Translations under genes and position numbers: made by a program
Shown here: piece by piece, positions 37,143 to 46,590 of the stretch
Layout of the letters: each line of letters opens with the position of its first letter
Position numbering within the stretch: position 1 is the stretch's first letter
Origin: Calothrix sp. NIES-4101
Lineage (GTDB): Bacteria; Cyanobacteriota; Cyanobacteriia; Cyanobacteriales; Nostocaceae
Direction: 5' to 3'
Length of the DNA stretch: 64,000 nucleotides
Assembly (NCBI GenBank): GCA_004296455.1
Contig: AP018280.1
Coordinates: 4,464,001 to 4,528,000, forward strand
Notes under the pieces: model-generated
What the model was told of the DNA's origin: nothing
Seen by the model: the letters and a program-made list of their open reading frames with translations, nothing else
Database searches by the model: none

Positions 37143-37678
37143 TTGTTCTGCATCGATCCGATATCTTTAGGTTAGTTATTCGGTCGAAAATTTCTGTTAG
37201 TGGGGAACTAGTAGTGTGCCAAGAACAAATTGACGCGGAGATGAAATATCTACTCATGCTTCTATCTCAAAGCATGTAAACTAAAAATATTCGAGCCTTT
37301 GAATATTGGTTCCTGTCCTAATATAACTGTACTAAAGCTATGATTGTTTAGTAATTCTGTAATTTTTTCGACTCTGCCATCTATGTCGTGAACTTCTACT
37401 ACTACTTGCTTTATCTTCTGCCAATCCTGCTCATCAATTCCCAAAAATACATCTAATTCACTTTTTTCGACATCAATTTTTAGTAAATCTATTTGTTGAA
37501 TATTATGTTCCCGCAAAACATCTGATAATGTTCTTAACTGGCAATTTACCCGTTCTATTTGAAAAGTTTTTTTTGTTTGTTTTCTCAAGATAATTAAGCG
37601 TAAAAAATTAGGTAGCCAACGTAGACGACGAATACGAGGAGGGGCTTTATCAATATTGTTGATAATTGTTGATTCTAG

Positions 37679-39356
37679 GTAGTTTTTCACTTTCCCCCCT
37701 AAAACAAGAGTTTGCAGTGTAGGTAAAACTAGGGGTGTAGTTCATATGGTAATGTAAAAAATCATTGTGCAATGCAAACCAAAAGCTCATGAACCGACTG
37801 AGTAAAGAAGACTTAGCACAAATGAACCGGGACTACTTCCAATCTCTGGACAAGCAGAAATTGGTGGAAGTTGCGGGAAATCTTCATAAACTAGCAGTCG
37901 AGCAACTAGAAAAATTAGAGCAAAATTCGAGCAATAGTTCCTTACCCCCATCATCAGACCAATTCAAAAGTAAGGAAAAATCAGGGTTACACCAAGAAGA
38001 ACAAACACCGCACTCAGAATCACAAACAGAACCAAAGCAAGAAGATAAGGTTGTTTCCGAATCCAGGGAAAAACCAAAAAGTAAGGGATTCGCTCTAAAA
38101 AAGCCGGGAAAACAACCAGGGGCTAAGGGGATATGGCGGACAGCACCCTTAGTGCCAAACCAAACCATATCCCATTACCCAAAAACTTGTGCATCGTGTA
38201 ACAGTGGATTAGAAATAGACCAACAAGCAAAACCCCACATGGGCTATTACGTATTGGAACTGGAAAAATTAGAGTCTGGAATTGAGGTAAAGTGTACGCT
38301 TCATCATTACTATCAGGCGACTTGCACCTGTGGACACCAAACAAAAGAAAAGCCTTTAGTCGGGTATGTTTCGGTAGTTGAAGGAAGAAGCAGAGATTTA
38401 AGCTTGCAGGAGTATGGACTTGTCGGTCCGATGCTGGCAACGTTTATTGCTTCTGTTGCAATACGATACCGTATGTCCCGACCGAAAATAAGAGAGTTAT
38501 TGAACGATTGGGTAGGTGTATCGCTGTCAGTCGGAACAATCGACAGATGTATTCGAGAGGTAGGAATAGCTTGTTCCCCAGTCGTTGAGGAATTAATTGA
38601 ACAATTGCAATCGTCAGAAATAATCCACCTTGATGAAACACCCTGGTATGAGAAAGGGAAATATCGGTGGTTATGGGTAGCGATTACGAAAACAATTGCC
38701 GTTTACCACATCGGTAGTCGTCGTCAAGAAGAATTACTGCGGTTGATCAGTGATGCATTTGTGGGATGGTTAGTAACTGATGGGTATGGAGCCTACAGTC
38801 ATTACCCAAAACGCCAACATTGTTTAGCTCATCTGATTCGTAAAGCGATCGCTTTGACCGAAGCAGTAGATAAAGAAGTGGCGGATTTAGGGCAGTGGCT
38901 TTTAGAGGAACTGAGGGAACTAATACATACACTTGCTATCGGCGACGGGGATACAGATGAAAAAGACTCACACCCCGCTCGCCTATACAGAGTCTGCCGA
39001 TTGGCTACGCTTGCAGAGCATAGTAAGTTAAAGGCTCTAGCAAAAGAAATTTTAGCTGATTGGGACGCTGTGGTTGCGTGTTTTTATCATCCGCAATTAC
39101 CAGCAACCAATAATGAGGCTGAACGGGCTTTACGACATGCCGTTATTGCTCGACGTATTAGCTATGGTACTCGCACTACTGAAGGCAGTTTAGCTTACTG
39201 CTCTGTTTTGAGTGTCATTGAAACTTGTCGTCTCAGAAAAGTTGATCCTTGGGGTTATATTGCAATGGTTCTTACTCAGGCTCGTAAAGGTATAAAACAT
39301 CCCCCCATTCCTGTTGCTTCTTAATCCTTTTTTGATGCAGGAGAGTGAAAAACTAC
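37679..39356. mobile_element. IS66-family insertion sequence (1,678 bp), single-gene type
   Basis: The ends are inverted repeats: GTAGTTTTTCACTTTCC at 37679 matches the complement of the right end (GTAGTTTTTCACTCTCC) with one mismatch. The 8-bp target GATTCTAG is duplicated at 37671-37678 and 39357-39364; 8 bp is typical of IS66. Only the TnpC-type transposase is present, as in the ISBst12-like subgroup. The perfect duplication points to a recent insertion. Confidence 0.95.
37789..39324 (+). CDS. IS66-family (TnpC) transposase
   Basis: 511 aa from the ATG at 37789. The N-terminal part has a leucine-zipper-like helix (LHKLAVEQLEKLEQNSSNSS) and the conserved SLPPSSDQFK. A zinc-finger-like segment has CASCNSG and ATCTCGHQT. 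The DDE core has EIIHLDETPWYEKGKYRWLW (Asp), WLVTDGYGAYSHY (Asp) and NNEAERALRHAVIARRISYG (Glu). The full length and uninterrupted frame suggest an active enzyme. Confidence 0.95.
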   Translation: MNRLSKEDLAQMNRDYFQSLDKQKLVEVAGNLHKLAVEQLEKLEQNSSNSSLPPSSDQFKSKEKSGLHQEEQTPHSESQTEPKQEDKVVSESREKPKSKGFALKKPGKQPGAKGIWRTAPLVPNQTISHYPKTCASCNSGLEIDQQAKPHMGYYVLELEKLESGIEVKCTLHHYYQATCTCGHQTKEKPLVGYVSVVEGRSRDLSLQEYGLVGPMLATFIASVAIRYRMSRPKIRELLNDWVGVSLSVGTIDRCIREVGIACSPVVEELIEQLQSSEIIHLDETPWYEKGKYRWLWVAITKTIAVYHIGSRRQEELLRLISDAFVGWLVTDGYGAYSHYPKRQHCLAHLIRKAIALTEAVDKEVADLGQWLLEELRELIHTLAIGDGDTDEKDSHPARLYRVCRLATLAEHSKLKALAKEILADWDAVVACFYHPQLPATNNEAERALRHAVIARRISYGTRTTEGSLAYCSVLSVIETCRLRKVDPWGYIAMVLTQARKGIKHPPIPVAS

Positions 39357-39799
39357 GATTCTAGTTGATTTTGTAACTGTTTTGCTTCTTCTGGAAAAGC
39401 GTTCGATAAAGCTGTTGCATGAGGATAATAATCAAATTGAGTAATCTTTGATTCACTAGAAAGACCATATGGAAAAACTTTAATTTTTTCTGAATTGAAA
39501 CTTTGGGCATTTGCTTGCAACACATCAAAAACTGCTGGAATTGGCTCGAAAGCAAATATATTAACGTTTTGATGGCATAGTTCGTAAACAGACAGCGAAA
39601 ACAAACCAATATTGGCTCCGACATCAAATACAGTATCTCCTGGATACAACTCGATTCCGTTCTTAAAATATTCTTGTACTTGTTCACAAAGAACTAGAGC
39701 TTCTTCTGGATTAATGGCAAATATTTTCATGCCATTGGGAAGCTTTGTTTCGGACATTAAATTAGTCATAAATATACAACCTGTAAAAAATACTTGAGA

Positions 39800-41092
39800 T
39801 TAAATTTTTGATAAATTAGAGTTAGCTAATACAGGCTTCCCGTTAGACACAACCTGCTCGATAATATCAGCAGCGCGAATAACTCCTCCAGCTTGCTGAT
39901 TTGCTTTTTGTAACCTCATGGCATTCCTTTTGTAAGATTCTTGTGTCAACACTTTTTGAATTGCAGTTCTCAATTTAGAAACATTTAAATCTGAAAGTTT
40001 TATCATTTCCCCGCAACCAGTCCAAGCAATGCGTGAAGCGACTCCAGGCTGGTCATTCGCAATGGGAATCGCGACCATCGGCACACCAGCATTTAGTGAT
40101 TCTAAAGTCGTATTTAATCCAGCATGAGTAATCGTAAGAGCCGCTTTTTGTAGTAATTCTAATTGAGGTGCATAACTCACAACTAAGGGTGAGCCAGGTA
40201 ACTTTGGTAAAGAATCTTGACTCATTCCTCCACCCAGGGAAATAACCAATTGTGTATCTAATCCCACACAAGCTTCCGCAATATTTTCAAAAACTCCCAT
40301 AAGGCGATTTTGTAAAGTTCCCATCGAGGCATAAATCAAAGGTTGTCCTGTTAACTTTTCAAAAGGAAAATCAACAGTAGCTCTTGAATTTGACTTGTGG
40401 TAAGCTCCAGTAAAATGAAAACATTCTGGTAAATCTTCCCTTGGAAATTCAAACTCAGCAGGTTGCTGAGATAATTGAGCTAATTTTGAATAAGCATCAT
40501 TGGGAGAGATATGGGGGGGTAAATTCCATTCATTGCGATATTGGGCTATGGTCTCTCGAATCGGTTTTCCCAAACGGTTTAACAAACGATAACCTGCTCT
40601 ATTACGAACTTTAGCCCACCAAGCAGGATTATATTTCCAACTTGTATTAAAGGGGGGAACACTAATATCCCGATTAATCATTAAAGCAGAACATACGCTA
40701 ACAAAGGGAATATCAAGATATTCTGCAACAGTTCCTCCTGCTGGCGAAACTTGGTCTACTAGTAATGCATCAATTCCAGCTTTTTTAATTGCTTGTGGTG
40801 CTTGTTGAAGAAAAGTAGCTGTTCCTTTCTGTATCGAATCTATTGTGTATTGCAATGCAGCTAATCCGCTTAATTTTCCTAGTTCGTCAAACAATTGCTG
40901 CATATATCCATACGGGCATTCTGATTCTGCGATCGCTTGAAATTCTAATCCAGATGAAGCGGCTTTGCCTTCAGAATCAAGGATTCCTACTACAGTAACT
41001 CGGTGTCCTCGTCTTTGCAGTTCATATCCTAGTGTTGTCATCGGATTGAGATGACCAGTGGAAGCTGGACAGATAATACCAAAATGAGTCAT
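39800..41092 (-). CDS. Family 1 (UDP-glycosyltransferase-like) glycosyltransferase
   Basis: 430 aa GT-B enzyme. The N-terminal domain begins FGIICPASTGHLNPMTTLGY with the acceptor-site His in GHLNP. The C-terminal donor-binding domain has THAGLNTTLESLNAGVPMVA and IPIANDQPGVASRIAWTGCG, the usual HxGxxT...E and DQ motif region. It resembles the MGT/zeaxanthin glucosyltransferase (CrtX)-like group. In context with the FkbM gene, it probably glycosylates a carotenoid, lipid or natural product that is then methylated. The exact acceptor is unknown. Confidence 0.88.
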   Translation of the reverse strand: MTHFGIICPASTGHLNPMTTLGYELQRRGHRVTVVGILDSEGKAASSGLEFQAIAESECPYGYMQQLFDELGKLSGLAALQYTIDSIQKGTATFLQQAPQAIKKAGIDALLVDQVSPAGGTVAEYLDIPFVSVCSALMINRDISVPPFNTSWKYNPAWWAKVRNRAGYRLLNRLGKPIRETIAQYRNEWNLPPHISPNDAYSKLAQLSQQPAEFEFPREDLPECFHFTGAYHKSNSRATVDFPFEKLTGQPLIYASMGTLQNRLMGVFENIAEACVGLDTQLVISLGGGMSQDSLPKLPGSPLVVSYAPQLELLQKAALTITHAGLNTTLESLNAGVPMVAIPIANDQPGVASRIAWTGCGEMIKLSDLNVSKLRTAIQKVLTQESYKRNAMRLQKANQQAGGVIRAADIIEQVVSNGKPVLANSNLSKI

Positions 41093-41180
41093 ATTGTAGA
41101 TGCTCTTAGCTACTTAATATATTTATCGCGATCGCACTTCAAATTATGCAGTTTGATGCCCAATAATTGCTGGATATTGG

Positions 41181-41214
41181 CAAAAAATAAAAAGACGCAA
41201 TTTCTTATTGCGCC
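41181..41214 (-). terminator. Rho-independent terminator after the TPR gene
   Basis: On the minus strand an 8-bp stem (GGCGCAAT / ATTGCGTC, one G-U pair) with loop AAGAA at 41194-41214 is followed by TTTTTATTTTTT. It lies about 54 bp after the TPR gene's stop and before the glycosyltransferase start, so it separates the two units. Confidence 0.75.
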
Positions 41215-41267
41215 TCCATATCTAGAATATGAGATTATTTGCCATCCAAAAATGAAAATAATCCCTA

Positions 41268-42074
41268 TTATTGCAAATTCAAAAATTTCTCCAACGCGCT
41301 TACCATACTTGGTGACCAACGGCGAATATTCTTAACCCAATTTATATCTTTATAACGTGGGTCGAGTCCAACAGCCGCAACCCAGTTGCTTTCAGCTTCT
41401 CCCTGTTCACCTTTTGCCCACAGGGCAGCTGTCAAAGAAGCGCGAACATCAGCAAATTTGGGATACTTACGAAGAATATTTTTCATTTGGTGAATTGCTT
41501 CGTCCTTCTCACCAGTTTCGTATAGTGCGATCGCATAATTAGCACGGGCAAAGGCAAAGTTAGGAGCAATATCTGCTGATTTTTGATAATCTGCGATCGC
41601 TTGTTGCCATTTTCCTAAACCGGCTTCCGCATTGCCCCGGTTATTATAAGCCATTGCATCACTGGGGTCGAGTTCAAGGACATGGTTATAATCATTAATC
41701 GCATCTTCCCATCTTCCCAAACCCTCCAAGGCAGTACCGCGATTCAAATAAGGGTCTGTGACATTCGGCGCAAGCTCAACCGCCTTATTATAATCCGCTA
41801 AAGCTTCATTTAACTTATTTTGACTGACCCGCGAATTTCCGCGATTACTCCATACTGCTGCATTTGTGGGGTCTTTTTCCAAAACCTGTGTCCAATACTT
41901 CTCAGCCGTCTCAAAATCACCCCTATCTGTTGCGGCAAAAGCCTTATCTCCCAACTCATCCCGGATTTGTAACTGTTCGGGAGTCAAATTAGATGGTGGT
42001 GACTGTGCAAAAACAGGTTCACCCCAACCCAATACTAAAAACAAACTCAGAAAAATAGCGATTAGCTTAATCAT
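41268..42074 (-). CDS. Exported TPR-repeat protein
   Basis: 268 aa from the ATG at 42074 (a TTG at 42080 is in frame). The N-terminus IKLIAIFLSLFLVLGWGEPV followed by FAQ is a signal peptide. At least four TPR units follow, with repeats of the form AAVWSNRGNSRVSQNKLNEA, DPYLNRGTALEGLGRWEDAI and AMAYNNRGNAEAGLGKWQQA. Such proteins act as scaffolds in the periplasm, thylakoid lumen or at membranes. The partner is unknown. Confidence 0.88.
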   Translation of the reverse strand: MIKLIAIFLSLFLVLGWGEPVFAQSPPSNLTPEQLQIRDELGDKAFAATDRGDFETAEKYWTQVLEKDPTNAAVWSNRGNSRVSQNKLNEALADYNKAVELAPNVTDPYLNRGTALEGLGRWEDAINDYNHVLELDPSDAMAYNNRGNAEAGLGKWQQAIADYQKSADIAPNFAFARANYAIALYETGEKDEAIHQMKNILRKYPKFADVRASLTAALWAKGEQGEAESNWVAAVGLDPRYKDINWVKNIRRWSPSMVSALEKFLNLQ

Positions 42075-42433
42075 CTTCAATTTAATAGCGTTCCCATACT
42101 GACTAATCTACATCTAAAATCATGACGATAAGTTTACAAACCTGCAAACAATGCGATCGCATTGTTTACCAGTTCTCCAAAAGAAAGTAACAGATTGATG
42201 AAGCGGGGACATGGAGACGGGAAGACATGGAGATTTTATCTGTTGCCAGATTTTGGAGAAATTAGAAATATTATTATCTACCAAAGACTTAATGTAGTCA
42301 GGGTTTATCGCCTATCGCCTTTATCTCATTGTTGGGGAAATTGCGATTAATTTGTTTGGTTGATGGGAAAAAAGAAAGGGAGAACTATATAAAATATCAA
42401 TTACCCCTTCCACTTTTGCCCTAATCCCAAAAA
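42075..42433. other. Non-coding gap
   Basis: About 360 bp between divergently placed ends; no convincing gene. A HIP1 octamer is embedded in an imperfect inverted repeat (AACAATGCGATCGCATTGTTT near 42147-42167), which could fold or bind a protein. The short frame at 42162-42350 has no ribosome site and odd composition and is not called. Confidence 0.5.
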
Positions 42434-42799
42434 CTACCACAAAGCCCGAATCGGTGAATCATTGCTACCAGAACCAGTAGAGGTAGAACCGGAGGAATTT
42501 CCAGAATCAGTGGTTGTTGAACCCGAAGAGTTTGTGGATTGACTTTGGTCTACATTGGTACTGTTATCGATTGTGGTTTCGTTTTGGGCTACCTTGTCAC
42601 GATTTTCAGAGTTTGGAGAAGAACCTGTAGCTGTACTATTAACATTAATATTGGCTGGTAAAACGCTTGAAGCTCGATTCGGGTTTTGTCTGGGTGCTTG
42701 AGCGTTCTGTCCGTTCATAGGGAACCAAGTACCAATCAGAGTACCTAGTAAAATTGCTAAACCGCCAGCCATCAAAATAAGTGGTGTCCATCTGCCCAT
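42434..42799 (-). CDS. Hypothetical protein with one membrane anchor
   Basis: 121 aa. The N-terminus PLILMAGGLAILLGTLIGTW is a single membrane segment or uncleaved signal. The remainder is low complexity, rich in Ser, Thr, Asn and Gly, ending NDSPIRALW. AAGGAG precedes the ATG. It lies 16 bp after the ferredoxin gene on the same strand and is probably co-transcribed. I do not recognise a family. Confidence 0.7.
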   Translation of the reverse strand: MGRWTPLILMAGGLAILLGTLIGTWFPMNGQNAQAPRQNPNRASSVLPANINVNSTATGSSPNSENRDKVAQNETTIDNSTNVDQSQSTNSSGSTTTDSGNSSGSTSTGSGSNDSPIRALW

Positions 42800-42815
42800 A
42801 TAATTTTCTCCTTAT

Positions 42816-43154
42816 TTAACCTTCACTTGTCCAAACTATTTGAGGATTTTGTCCCCAAAAACCATCATATTTTGTTACTTTGAGATCGCCTAGAACCTGA
42901 GTTTGACAGGCTAAACGTAGATTATTGCCAGGTGAGTGGGGTGGTAGGGAACATCGAGTTTTGTCGCGCCAATTAGGCTCATTAACTTCGCCTTCTACAA
43001 GGACTGCACAAGTTCCACAACTACCAATTCCTCGACAGTTAATCACCAACGCACCGCCATTGTAGAGGTCAATATGATTTTGTAGCAAAACTTTTCTTAA
43101 GTTTGCTCCCACTTTGCACTCTATTGTTTTACCCTGAGCTAGTACCTTTGGCAT
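42816..43154 (-). CDS. [2Fe-2S] ferredoxin
   Basis: 112 aa plant-type ferredoxin fold. The cluster ligands are in NCRGIGSCGTCAVLVEGEVN (C-x5-C-x2-C) and the last Cys in RLACQTQVLGD. The first spacing is one longer than the C-x4-C of photosynthetic PetF, typical of the diverged cyanobacterial ferredoxins of unknown partner. It is divergent from the citramalate synthase gene (start codons about 70 bp apart), with a small anchored protein downstream. Confidence 0.9.
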   Translation of the reverse strand: MPKVLAQGKTIECKVGANLRKVLLQNHIDLYNGGALVINCRGIGSCGTCAVLVEGEVNEPNWRDKTRCSLPPHSPGNNLRLACQTQVLGDLKVTKYDGFWGQNPQIVWTSEG

Positions 43155-43225
43155 GTCGTATCATCAATTGGCTTTTGCTGTATATTGACACATCGCCTCA
43201 AATCTTGTCTTGTTTTTCCCGTACT

Positions 43226-44872
43226 ATGACCGTAATTTCCCCATCTCATGTTTGGCTCTACGACACTACACTTCGGGACGGTACTCAACGTGAAGGCTTA
43301 TCGGTATCGACAGAAGATAAATTACGCATCGCCCGTAAGTTAGATCAGTTAGGCATTCCATTTATTGAGGGTGGCTGGCCTGGAGCTAATCCCAAGGATG
43401 TCCAGTTTTTTTTGCAGTTGCAAGCAGAACCGCTCGAACAAGCCGAAGTTGTTGCTTTTTGTTCAACTCGTCGTCCGAATACATCCGCCGCTACTGAACC
43501 CATGTTACAAGCAATTATTACTGCTGGTACTCGTTGGGTGACAGTTTTCGGCAAATCTTGGGATTTACACGTCACCGAAGGTCTAAAGACTACTTTAGCG
43601 GAAAATCTCGCTATGATCAGTGATACGATCGCCTATCTTAAGAATCAGGGCAGGCGTGTAATTTATGATGCTGAACACTGGTTTGATGGCTACAAAAATA
43701 ATCCGGAATATGCCTTGAAAACACTCACAGTTGCCTCAGAAGCTGGGGCGGAATGGTTGGTATTATGTGATACCAATGGTGGTACTTTACCCCATGAAGT
43801 TACTCAAATTGTTCAATCTGTAAATAGTCATTTATCTGGATTGAATCAGGATTTTTTGATAATAAATGGAGAAAAACAGCCATTGCCCCAACTGGGCATT
43901 CATACCCATAACGATGCTGATACCGCCGTTGCCAATGCGATCGCAGCTGTGATGGCGGGTGTGACAATGGTTCAAGGAACAATCAATGGTTATGGGGAAC
44001 GCTGCGGAAATGCAAATTTATGCTCATTAATCCCGAATCTGCAACTGAAATTAGGTTTTAGTTGTATTGAAGATGAGCAAATTTCCCAGCTAACCGAAAC
44101 TAGTCGTTTTGTGAGCGAAGTCGTTAATCTTGCCCCCGACGAACATGCACCTTTTGTTGGGCGATCGGCTTTTGCCCACAAGGGCGGTATCCACGTTTCC
44201 GCAGTTGAGCGCAACCCCTTGACTTACGAACATATCCAACCCGAACAGGTGGGAAATAGTCGTCGCATTGTCATCTCCGAACAAGCTGGTGTCAGCAATG
44301 TGCTGGCAAAAGCCCGTACCTTTGGGATCAATCTCGACAAACAAAACCCCGCCACGCGCCTTATTTTAGAACGTCTCAAGGTATTGGAAAGTGAGGGTTA
44401 TCAGTTTGAAGCCGCCGAAGCTAGTTTTGAATTATTGATGCGTGATGCTTTGGGCACTCGGCAGAAGTTTTTTGAAATCAAGGGTTTTCAAGTTCACAGT
44501 AATTTGGCACAAGGGAAGGAATGTAAAAACCCGGCATTAGCAACCATTAAAATAGCAGTCAATGGGAGGGATATTTTAGAAGCTGCTGAAGGGAATGGTC
44601 CTGTGGCTGCTTTAGATGCAGCTTTACGTAAGGCTTTGGTAAATTTTTACCCTCAAATACATGAATTTGAGTTGAGCGATTATAAAGTGCGGATTCTCAA
44701 TGGACATGCGGGAACTGACGCAATTACAAGGGCTTTGGTAGAGTCACGCAATGCCATACAGCGTTGGACAACAGTTGGTGTATCCGTAAATATACTTGAG
44801 GCTTCCTATCAAGCTGTCGTAGAAGGTTTGGAATATGGATTAATGTTGCAAATTGGGCAAGATAATTCGTAA
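43226..44872 (+). CDS. cimA: (R)-citramalate synthase (2-isopropylmalate synthase family)
   Basis: 548 aa from the ATG at 43226; the frame upstream to 43103 runs antisense through the ferredoxin start and is not used. The catalytic TIM barrel begins VWLYDTTLRDGTQREGLSVS and has PQLGIHTHNDADTAVANAIA (metal-binding His pair) and GTINGYGERCGNANLCSLIP. The C-terminal regulatory LeuA dimer domain has NGPVAALDAALRKALVNFYP. The overall match is to the CimA/TIGR00977 group, which joins pyruvate and acetyl-CoA for the isoleucine route. A homocitrate synthase (NifV) role is less likely because NifV lacks the long regulatory domain. Confidence 0.88.
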   Translation: MTVISPSHVWLYDTTLRDGTQREGLSVSTEDKLRIARKLDQLGIPFIEGGWPGANPKDVQFFLQLQAEPLEQAEVVAFCSTRRPNTSAATEPMLQAIITAGTRWVTVFGKSWDLHVTEGLKTTLAENLAMISDTIAYLKNQGRRVIYDAEHWFDGYKNNPEYALKTLTVASEAGAEWLVLCDTNGGTLPHEVTQIVQSVNSHLSGLNQDFLIINGEKQPLPQLGIHTHNDADTAVANAIAAVMAGVTMVQGTINGYGERCGNANLCSLIPNLQLKLGFSCIEDEQISQLTETSRFVSEVVNLAPDEHAPFVGRSAFAHKGGIHVSAVERNPLTYEHIQPEQVGNSRRIVISEQAGVSNVLAKARTFGINLDKQNPATRLILERLKVLESEGYQFEAAEASFELLMRDALGTRQKFFEIKGFQVHSNLAQGKECKNPALATIKIAVNGRDILEAAEGNGPVAALDAALRKALVNFYPQIHEFELSDYKVRILNGHAGTDAITRALVESRNAIQRWTTVGVSVNILEASYQAVVEGLEYGLMLQIGQDNS

Positions 44873-45119
44873 TTGATTGAATACTCAAAAAGTTGGGTTT
44901 CTCCCTTTACCGAATCTTGGTGTAGCTGAGATTTGGTTATTTGGGGTTTTTGAGTTGTGGGAGAAATTGGGTTTCCTGGGATAGCGAGATGCCCAAGAAA
45001 CCAGGTTTCTCCTCACAGTCAAGCATTGTATCAACAACTTTCAGTAAAAATAGCGAATTGGACATCAGAAGTATTATGTTTATTTTTATAGTTTTCATAA
45101 ATGCAATAGCCTACCTGAT
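44873..45119. repeat. Spacer with GAAACC/GGTTTC palindromic repeats
   Basis: 247 bp without a gene. Copies of a GGGTTTCTC / AGAAACCAGGTTTCTCC motif occur (near 44892, 44969, 44997-45011), the last being a perfect 7-bp palindrome AGAAACC-AGGTTTCT. Similar motifs lie near 46245 and 58004-58016. This looks like a dispersed cyanobacterial repeat family. Confidence 0.55.
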
Positions 45120-46100
45120 ATGCTAATTCTGCTGATATTTTCTCAGAATCACCTAGAATTATTCTCCAGTAGAGATGTTGATACAATACTAAAAAAAATT
45201 GATGTTTCTCATAATATTTGGTTACGTTGTATTAACTTTCGCGATCGCACTGGAACTGCAAAAATTATTAACCATTTTCAAATTGATCCATCACGAATTG
45301 ATATGATTTTTAATCGTTCTCTGACTGGGATTGATGACGAAATGGAAGATTGTCTATTTGATGGCTATGAAATCCTAACTCATCAACTCAAAAATCGAGA
45401 ATTTCAAGTAGCACAGGGTAGTATTGTGTTAGGCAAAAAATTTATTATCACCTTTGAAATCACTGAGATTAAAGTTCTCACTATACTAATTAATAATATT
45501 CATAAGCGAATTATAAATATTCAAGAATGGGATGTTGATTATATTTTATATCTAATTTTTAAAAATATTTTAAATAATTATCATAGTGTATTTGATTATA
45601 TTTCTAGATATCTTGATGATTTAGAAGATGAGGTTTTAGCAAATTCTGGTAATGAAATAACGTACCGTAAAATTGCGGCGATGAGACAATCAACTCGTTC
45701 TGGACGGCGTAACTTTCAAAATATTAGGTCACTTTTAGCTCTGATGAATTATGAAGATTTTCAATGGATTAGTCAGCCAGTAAAAGTATTATTCAACCAA
45801 GAGTTGGTTCACCAAGTTGATCATCTCTGGCAAGAATATCAAGCGTTACGAGCTTGGATGTCAGAATTAATGGAAATTCAACGCGATAATATTGCTAGCA
45901 AAACCAGCGAACGAATTAATCGTTTGACTATTCTTTCCACTATATTTTTACCAATCACTTTTATTACGGGATTTTATGGAATGAATTTTAAATATATGCC
46001 AGAATTAGAGCAATCTTGGGCTTATCCGGCTGTTATTAGTATAATAATATTAATTGTGTTTAGTAGTATTGCATTCGCTAAAAAACAGCGTTGGTTGTAG
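45120..46100 (+). CDS. corA: CorA-type magnesium/metal transporter
   Basis: 326 aa. The long N-terminal cytoplasmic domain is followed by two C-terminal membrane helices. The first ends with the pore signature FITGFYGMNFKYMPE (GMN). The helix before it has ERINRLTILSTIFLPITF. The length and layout are standard. The start is set at the first ATG (45120), which has no strong ribosome site. It transports Mg2+ or a related divalent cation at the inner membrane. Confidence 0.9.
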   Translation: MLILLIFSQNHLELFSSRDVDTILKKIDVSHNIWLRCINFRDRTGTAKIINHFQIDPSRIDMIFNRSLTGIDDEMEDCLFDGYEILTHQLKNREFQVAQGSIVLGKKFIITFEITEIKVLTILINNIHKRIINIQEWDVDYILYLIFKNILNNYHSVFDYISRYLDDLEDEVLANSGNEITYRKIAAMRQSTRSGRRNFQNIRSLLALMNYEDFQWISQPVKVLFNQELVHQVDHLWQEYQALRAWMSELMEIQRDNIASKTSERINRLTILSTIFLPITFITGFYGMNFKYMPELEQSWAYPAVISIIILIVFSSIAFAKKQRWL

Positions 46101-46590
46101 CGTATATTTAGATTGCAACTAAGAATTTATCAAGAATATTATGATAAAAAATACTTAATTCTACTCTGTATTTCGCTGATTTAATAAGTAATGTAATTAT
46201 ATAACCAATACACCTTAAAGCTTCATAGAACCGTATTGGCAGAAATCGGGTTTCTTTTGAAATCAACATGACCATTTGATGTATTACCGATCGCGATCGC
46301 CTAAATATTCCCTTCTCTGTATCAAAAATTACCGTCCCTCTGCCTAACATTTTGCCTAATATCAAGCTAATATCCCTGAGAATACGAGCTTATTTGAGTT
46401 TTTTATGGTATGGAAAGCCAATTTTCTAAAATCTCAGTTCTGGGAATTTATCCGTATGGTGTTAGTCTGATGTCAGAAATGCGATTTACTCAACGCTACA
46501 TTGCGAAGTCGTATTTCTGCTACCGTATTTGCTCCCCAGTCACGATAAGATTCTAGAACAACGATCGCATATTGCATATTACAAGGTCTA
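46101..46590. other. Non-coding region upstream of pdhB
   Basis: 490 bp. The minus-strand frame at 46108-46365 has no ribosome site and does not resemble a protein. A GGGTTTCTTTT repeat copy (near 46245) and two HIP1-related sites are present. The pdhB promoter should lie in the last 200 bp; no box is assigned. Confidence 0.5.

Larger units (their letters stand above)
37262..39769 (-). pseudogene. FkbM-family methyltransferase split by an IS66-type element
   Basis: The N-terminal part (39769-39357) has ELYPGDTVFDVGANIGLFSL and NIFAFEPIPAVFDVLQANA, the SAM-binding motifs. The C-terminal part (to 37262) has SDVLREHNIQQIDLLKIDVE and KIKQVVVEVHDIDGRV, also typical of FkbM. Removing the IS and one GATTCTAG copy gives one frame reading NQLESTIINN across the junction, for a protein of about 275 aa. 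Family members O-methylate sugars or natural products. The glycosyltransferase 30 bp upstream on the same strand suggests the pair modified one glycosylated product. Confidence 0.92.

Noticed and set aside
46108-46365. 85-codon minus-strand frame between corA and pdhB
   Set aside because: No ribosome site, no recognisable motif, and it spans a dispersed GGTTTC-type repeat.
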